10,215 nucleotides of DNA from RGIG2707 sp045600065. GTDB lineage: Bacteria > Bacillota > Clostridia > Peptostreptococcales > Anaerovoracaceae. The stretch covers positions 1-10,215 of the forward strand of contig JAZRXE010000075.1 of the NCBI GenBank assembly GCA_045600065.1, in the 5' to 3' direction. This document shows positions 7,403-10,215 of this stretch, one piece after another. A program made the translations under genes and the position numbers. Below the pieces are notes generated by a model. It ran no database searches, was not told where the DNA came from, and was given only the letters and a program-made list of their open reading frames with translations. Position 1 is the stretch's first letter, and every line of letters starts with the position of its first letter.

Positions 7403-7453
7403 AAGTCCTGTAACTTTATATTCGGGATTCTGCGATCCTCGATGCGCAAAACG

Positions 7454-8044
7454 CTAAGCTCTCCAAAACAGCGTATATGCAGGATCCTTACCGATGCAGT
7501 CTGCCTGAATATCCTCTGCCGTGCAGTAAATCAGATGAGTGTCCCTGATCTCCGTCCGTCCCTGCCTTCCGGGCTCTTCGAATTTACCCTCGTACTGATC
7601 TGGATCGAGCAATACTATGCGACCGTCCTGTTCCTGCGCGATTGCAAGAACAAAATGCCCGTTGTGAGAGAGCAGACCGACCCTGCCATCCCGGTCTCCG
7701 GCTACATTCACCGCCGCTGTGCCTCCGCTGCGAAGACAATCGAGAACGTCCCCGATATCATTGCTGAACTTGTACCTCAAACCGAATCTCTCCGAAAGCG
7801 CCGGGGCGTAAAGCTTATAATCTGTGCCCGGCCTGTGGTTGGCGCCGGTCTTGTAGGAAAGCTCTATGGCATCCTTCATATCAAAGCTCTTGCCGCAGCA
7901 GAGCCTGTCAACAAGCATGATGGCTGCGCAGATTCCGCAGCCGGACTGCTTTACTGTACCGGTCCTGCTGCGCTGACTGTCCGGAGTATCCGTATCTGTC
8001 AGATACGGAGTATCGGGATAATCCCTCTGATTGACATATATCAT
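7454..8044 (-). CDS. C39-like (papain-fold) cysteine peptidase, cytosolic
   Basis: Predicted cysteine peptidase of the Peptidase_C39_2 type, 196 residues. KQSGCGICAA (32-41) carries the expected Gln-x-x-Cys arrangement with nucleophile C36. GHFVLAIA (129-136) supplies the catalytic His H130, and VLLDPD (144-149) supplies the Asp/Asn position D147. The middle part (51-120) is the alpha/beta region leading to the GGTAAVNV strand. There is no signal peptide, membrane segment or ABC transporter fusion, so it is not a bacteriocin-processing exporter and is probably cytosolic; its substrate is unknown. It starts 2 nt after the fbp stop with its own strong GGGGAGG 6 nt before the ATG, so it is co-transcribed with fbp and probably translationally coupled. 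The family call rests on motif spacing alone; an inactive C39-like fold with a binding role is also possible. Confidence 0.75.
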   Translation of the reverse strand: MIYVNQRDYPDTPYLTDTDTPDSQRSRTGTVKQSGCGICAAIMLVDRLCCGKSFDMKDAIELSYKTGANHRPGTDYKLYAPALSERFGLRYKFSNDIGDVLDCLRSGGTAAVNVAGDRDGRVGLLSHNGHFVLAIAQEQDGRIVLLDPDQYEGKFEEPGRQGRTEIRDTHLIYCTAEDIQADCIGKDPAYTLFWRA

Positions 8045-8046
8045 TT

Positions 8047-10005
8047 CTACCTCCCCTGCCTGAGCCAGCCCTGACGGTAGGCCTCAAGCAGCATTCCCAG
8101 AGCGTCTATGCGCTCCTGCATCTGTCTGCCCTGATCTGTATCCTTGTTCAGAATTCGGTGGGATATATCCTCCCTGGCCACCTGGGTGGAATGTATATCC
8201 AGCTCCTCCTTGATGGCCTTTTCCCTGGATTCGAAGGGCTCGTGTGCCGTAAGAATGAATCCGTAGGAATTCTGCACCAGTGAATATCCGGCTATTCCCG
8301 TTGTCTTCTGATAAGCCTTTGCAAAGCCCCCGTCTATTACTATTGCCCTGCCTCCGGCCTTCATGGGACTCTCTCCCCGCTTTACGGGTATGTGACCGTT
8401 GATTATGCAGCCCTCCTTTACATTGCAGCCGAATTCTGCAAGTATCTTCTCGACTGCAGGCAGCTGATCGATCAGCCTGTAATATGGATTCAGCTCTTCC
8501 TTCCAGGTGCTTTCATCATCTATGAACATACGCTCGAAGGTCGTGATCTTTTTCTTTCCGAACAGCGGCGATTTATATCCGCACCACAGATACCAGAAAA
8601 GATCTGTCCCGCTTGTTTCACCCAGACCGAAATCTCTGAAATAGGCCTCCCTGACCCGGCGCTCCGCATAGTCGAACCAGGCCTTTCCGCTTAGCCTGCC
8701 CTCTTCTGTCATTATACCGTCGAAATCCCCGTCCTCGGTAAGGGGCATACAGCCGTGGAACAGCAGATTACCGTTGATTCTTTTGTAAAGGCTTCCGTTG
8801 GAAAAAAGGAATCTGACATGATCCTGAAGCAGCTTGCTCTCCATAAAGGCATGGGCAAGCCTGTCCATGACTGCCTCCTCTTCCGCCGTAAGACTGTAAG
8901 GATCCTCGGGATCCACCGTGGGGAAAAAGGTCGTAGACATTGGGTATTCAATACCGTCTATCAGAACAGTGCCTTTATCATAATCTATCTTATCGAGCAG
9001 CCGCAGGCTGTCCATCTCGTATTCGGGATGCCGGGCCACCATAAGGCCCTCCAGCTTGAACTGAAGAATGGATATGGCCTTGCCTATCTTCTGAAGGCTG
9101 TCCGCGTCGGTATCGCGCATGGCATCGCTGGCGCTGATCTTTGCCTTGAAATAGGGATTTGAATCGCTTCCGTAGGTCTTAAGGGCAAAGGTAACAAGGG
9201 GTCTGAGGCTGATTCCGTAGCCCACCTCCAGAGTATGAAGATTGTCGTACCTTGTGCATATCCTTATGACATTGGCTATGCATGCCTTGGAGCCCGCCGC
9301 GGCTCCCATCCACAGTATGTCGTGGTTGCCCCATTGAATATCCACACTGTGGAATTCCTTAAGAGCGCTGAGGACCACATCGCCGCCTGAGCCTCTGTCA
9401 TAAATATCTCCAAGCACATGGAGCCTGTAGACCGACAGGGAAGAGATCAGATTGCACATATCGATAATGAAATCGTCTGAATAGCCCGAGGCCACAATAG
9501 ACCTTATTATATCGTCTGAATGATGGGCAAGGCCCAGGGCCTCGTCGTTGCTGCCGTAGAGCAGCTCTTCCAGAATGTATGCGTAATCTGCGGGGAGCTG
9601 CTTTCGAACATATGAACGTGTATATTTGAAGGACACTCTTTTAAGCAGCTTGACCAGCCTGTAAAGGGCAGTTCGGTAAAAATCATCCATGCAGCAGCCG
9701 GAGGCCTTGATGATCTCCAGTTTTTCAGCAGGATAGTATATAAGGGTGGCCAGAGTCTTTTTTTCCGCCTGACCCAGCTCCGGGAAGGTTTCGTCGATTT
9801 TGAGCTTTACCGTGCCCGAGGCATTGCGGATAATATGCAGAAAAGGCTCAGCCTCTCCGTGAATATCGCTGATAAAGTGCTCTGTTCCCTTGGGAAGATT
9901 CTGAATGGCGTTTAAGTTTATTATCTCTGCTGCGGCGCTTCTTGCAGTGGGAAACTCATCTGCCAGCAGCTGAAGAAATCTTTTGTCGCTGTTTTCGAAA
10001 ATCAT
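8047..10005 (-). CDS. fbp: Fructose-1,6-bisphosphatase class III
   Basis: Hydrolyses fructose 1,6-bisphosphate to fructose 6-phosphate and phosphate, the committed phosphatase step of gluconeogenesis, in the cytosol. The 652 residues match the usual 640-670 of the Firmicutes class III family. It is a calcineurin-like metallophosphoesterase, seen in SDIHGE (46-51), GDIYDRG (199-205) and GNHD (226-229). Conserved C-terminal blocks include FLFSNGSLYKRINGNLLFHG, INGHIPVKRGE and GFAKAYQKTTGIAGYSL. The segment between the first two metal motifs is long, as in this family and unlike simple phosphatases. AAGGAG precedes the ATG by 7 nt. It is the first gene of a two-gene unit with the C39-like peptidase. 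Confidence 0.96.
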   Translation of the reverse strand: MIFENSDKRFLQLLADEFPTARSAAAEIINLNAIQNLPKGTEHFISDIHGEAEPFLHIIRNASGTVKLKIDETFPELGQAEKKTLATLIYYPAEKLEIIKASGCCMDDFYRTALYRLVKLLKRVSFKYTRSYVRKQLPADYAYILEELLYGSNDEALGLAHHSDDIIRSIVASGYSDDFIIDMCNLISSLSVYRLHVLGDIYDRGSGGDVVLSALKEFHSVDIQWGNHDILWMGAAAGSKACIANVIRICTRYDNLHTLEVGYGISLRPLVTFALKTYGSDSNPYFKAKISASDAMRDTDADSLQKIGKAISILQFKLEGLMVARHPEYEMDSLRLLDKIDYDKGTVLIDGIEYPMSTTFFPTVDPEDPYSLTAEEEAVMDRLAHAFMESKLLQDHVRFLFSNGSLYKRINGNLLFHGCMPLTEDGDFDGIMTEEGRLSGKAWFDYAERRVREAYFRDFGLGETSGTDLFWYLWCGYKSPLFGKKKITTFERMFIDDESTWKEELNPYYRLIDQLPAVEKILAEFGCNVKEGCIINGHIPVKRGESPMKAGGRAIVIDGGFAKAYQKTTGIAGYSLVQNSYGFILTAHEPFESREKAIKEELDIHSTQVAREDISHRILNKDTDQGRQMQERIDALGMLLEAYRQGWLRQGR

Positions 10006-10030
10006 GGGAATGCTCCTTTCTTTGCAGCTG

Positions 10031-10039
10031 ATTATATCA
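10031..10039 (-). promoter_or_regulatory. Extended -10 promoter element for fbp
   Basis: Minus-strand TGATATAAT is a perfect extended -10 (TGn plus TATAAT), 25 nt upstream of the fbp start codon. No recognisable -35 box is found at 16-18 bp. The implied leader is short, about 20 nt, and contains the ribosome binding site. Confidence 0.6.
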
Positions 10040-10111
10040 TAAATCGCGGCGGCTTTTGTGTCCTAAAAATGAATAAAGTTAGTGTAAAATAATTGTGGAA
10101 CTTATCACTCA

Positions 10112-10215
10112 CCTGTGGATTCCTGTGCCGCACTCTCAGGCACGCTCCCGCTCGGCGGGGACCCGCAGCGGGCCCGCGTCGCAAGCCCCTTCGGAAGACC
10201 TTCCGCTGCTGCCGC
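10112..10215. other. GC-rich block of consecutive small hairpins at the window edge, unassigned
   Basis: Base composition shifts abruptly: 10060-10110 is AT-rich, while 10121-10215 is about 75% G+C by hand count. The block opens with a direct repeat CCTGTG (10112-10117 and 10122-10127). Inverted repeats follow: GTGCC/GGCAC (10125-10129, 10139-10143), CCCGC/GCGGG (10147-10151, 10155-10159), a second CCCGC/GCGGG palindrome around 10162-10172, and CGGAA/TTCCG (10192-10196, 10201-10205). One plus-strand frame is open from a GTG at 10095 to the edge but gives a Ser/Arg/Pro-rich sequence that I do not recognise, without a ribosome binding site. It could be a dispersed extragenic repeat, a structured RNA or the edge of another element. 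Confidence 0.4.

Noticed and set aside
7385..8074. A 229-codon plus-strand open frame
   Set aside because: It begins inside the terminator hairpin and lies opposite the C39-like gene, which has a strong Shine-Dalgarno and catalytic motifs; no ribosome binding site or domain is visible on the plus strand.
10095..10215. A possible GTG-started coding frame at the right edge
   Set aside because: It has no ribosome binding site, its Ser/Arg/Pro-rich translation comes from the GC-rich hairpins, and too little of it is in the window to call a gene.

Overview
The window looks like ordinary chromosomal DNA from a low-to-mid GC Gram-positive anaerobe of the class Clostridia, possibly Lachnospiraceae-like. 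This is inferred from gene content and signals: a class III (Firmicutes-type) fructose-1,6-bisphosphatase, an Fe-S RNA m5U methyltransferase with a C-terminal tail familiar from clostridial homologues, strong AGGAGG-type ribosome binding sites, and a tRNA gene that encodes its own CCA end. No phage, transposase, CRISPR or defence genes were found.

Layout from left to right. Positions 1-3234 hold a two-gene minus-strand unit: typA (translational GTPase BipA/TypA), followed by an rlmD-like 23S rRNA uracil-C5 methyltransferase that runs off the left edge. The rlmD start codon overlaps the end of typA by 8 nt. An AT-rich divergent promoter region (3235-3343) separates this unit from plsC (plus strand, lysophosphatidate acyltransferase). 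plsC converges on a small bactofilin gene (minus strand), with a shared strong hairpin terminator between them. A tRNA-Leu(CAG) with its own promoter and terminator follows. Next comes a large 835-residue M14-type metallocarboxypeptidase without a signal peptide, whose codon use is extremely biased. Its terminator is shared with a convergent minus-strand pair: class III fbp and, 2 nt downstream of it, a small C39-like cysteine peptidase. The last 210 bases hold the fbp promoter and, at the very edge, a GC-rich block of stacked hairpins that I cannot assign.

Functionally the genes are mostly housekeeping: ribosome assembly and modification (typA, rlmD), phospholipid synthesis (plsC), cell shape or envelope scaffold (bactofilin), translation (tRNA-Leu), peptide turnover (M14 and C39 enzymes) and gluconeogenesis (fbp). 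I see no convincing undescribed multi-gene system. The points most worth checking are the fbp/C39 coupling, the codon-optimised cytosolic M14 enzyme, the variant TypA GTPase loop, the extra C-terminal tail on RlmD, and the unassigned GC-rich block at the right edge.
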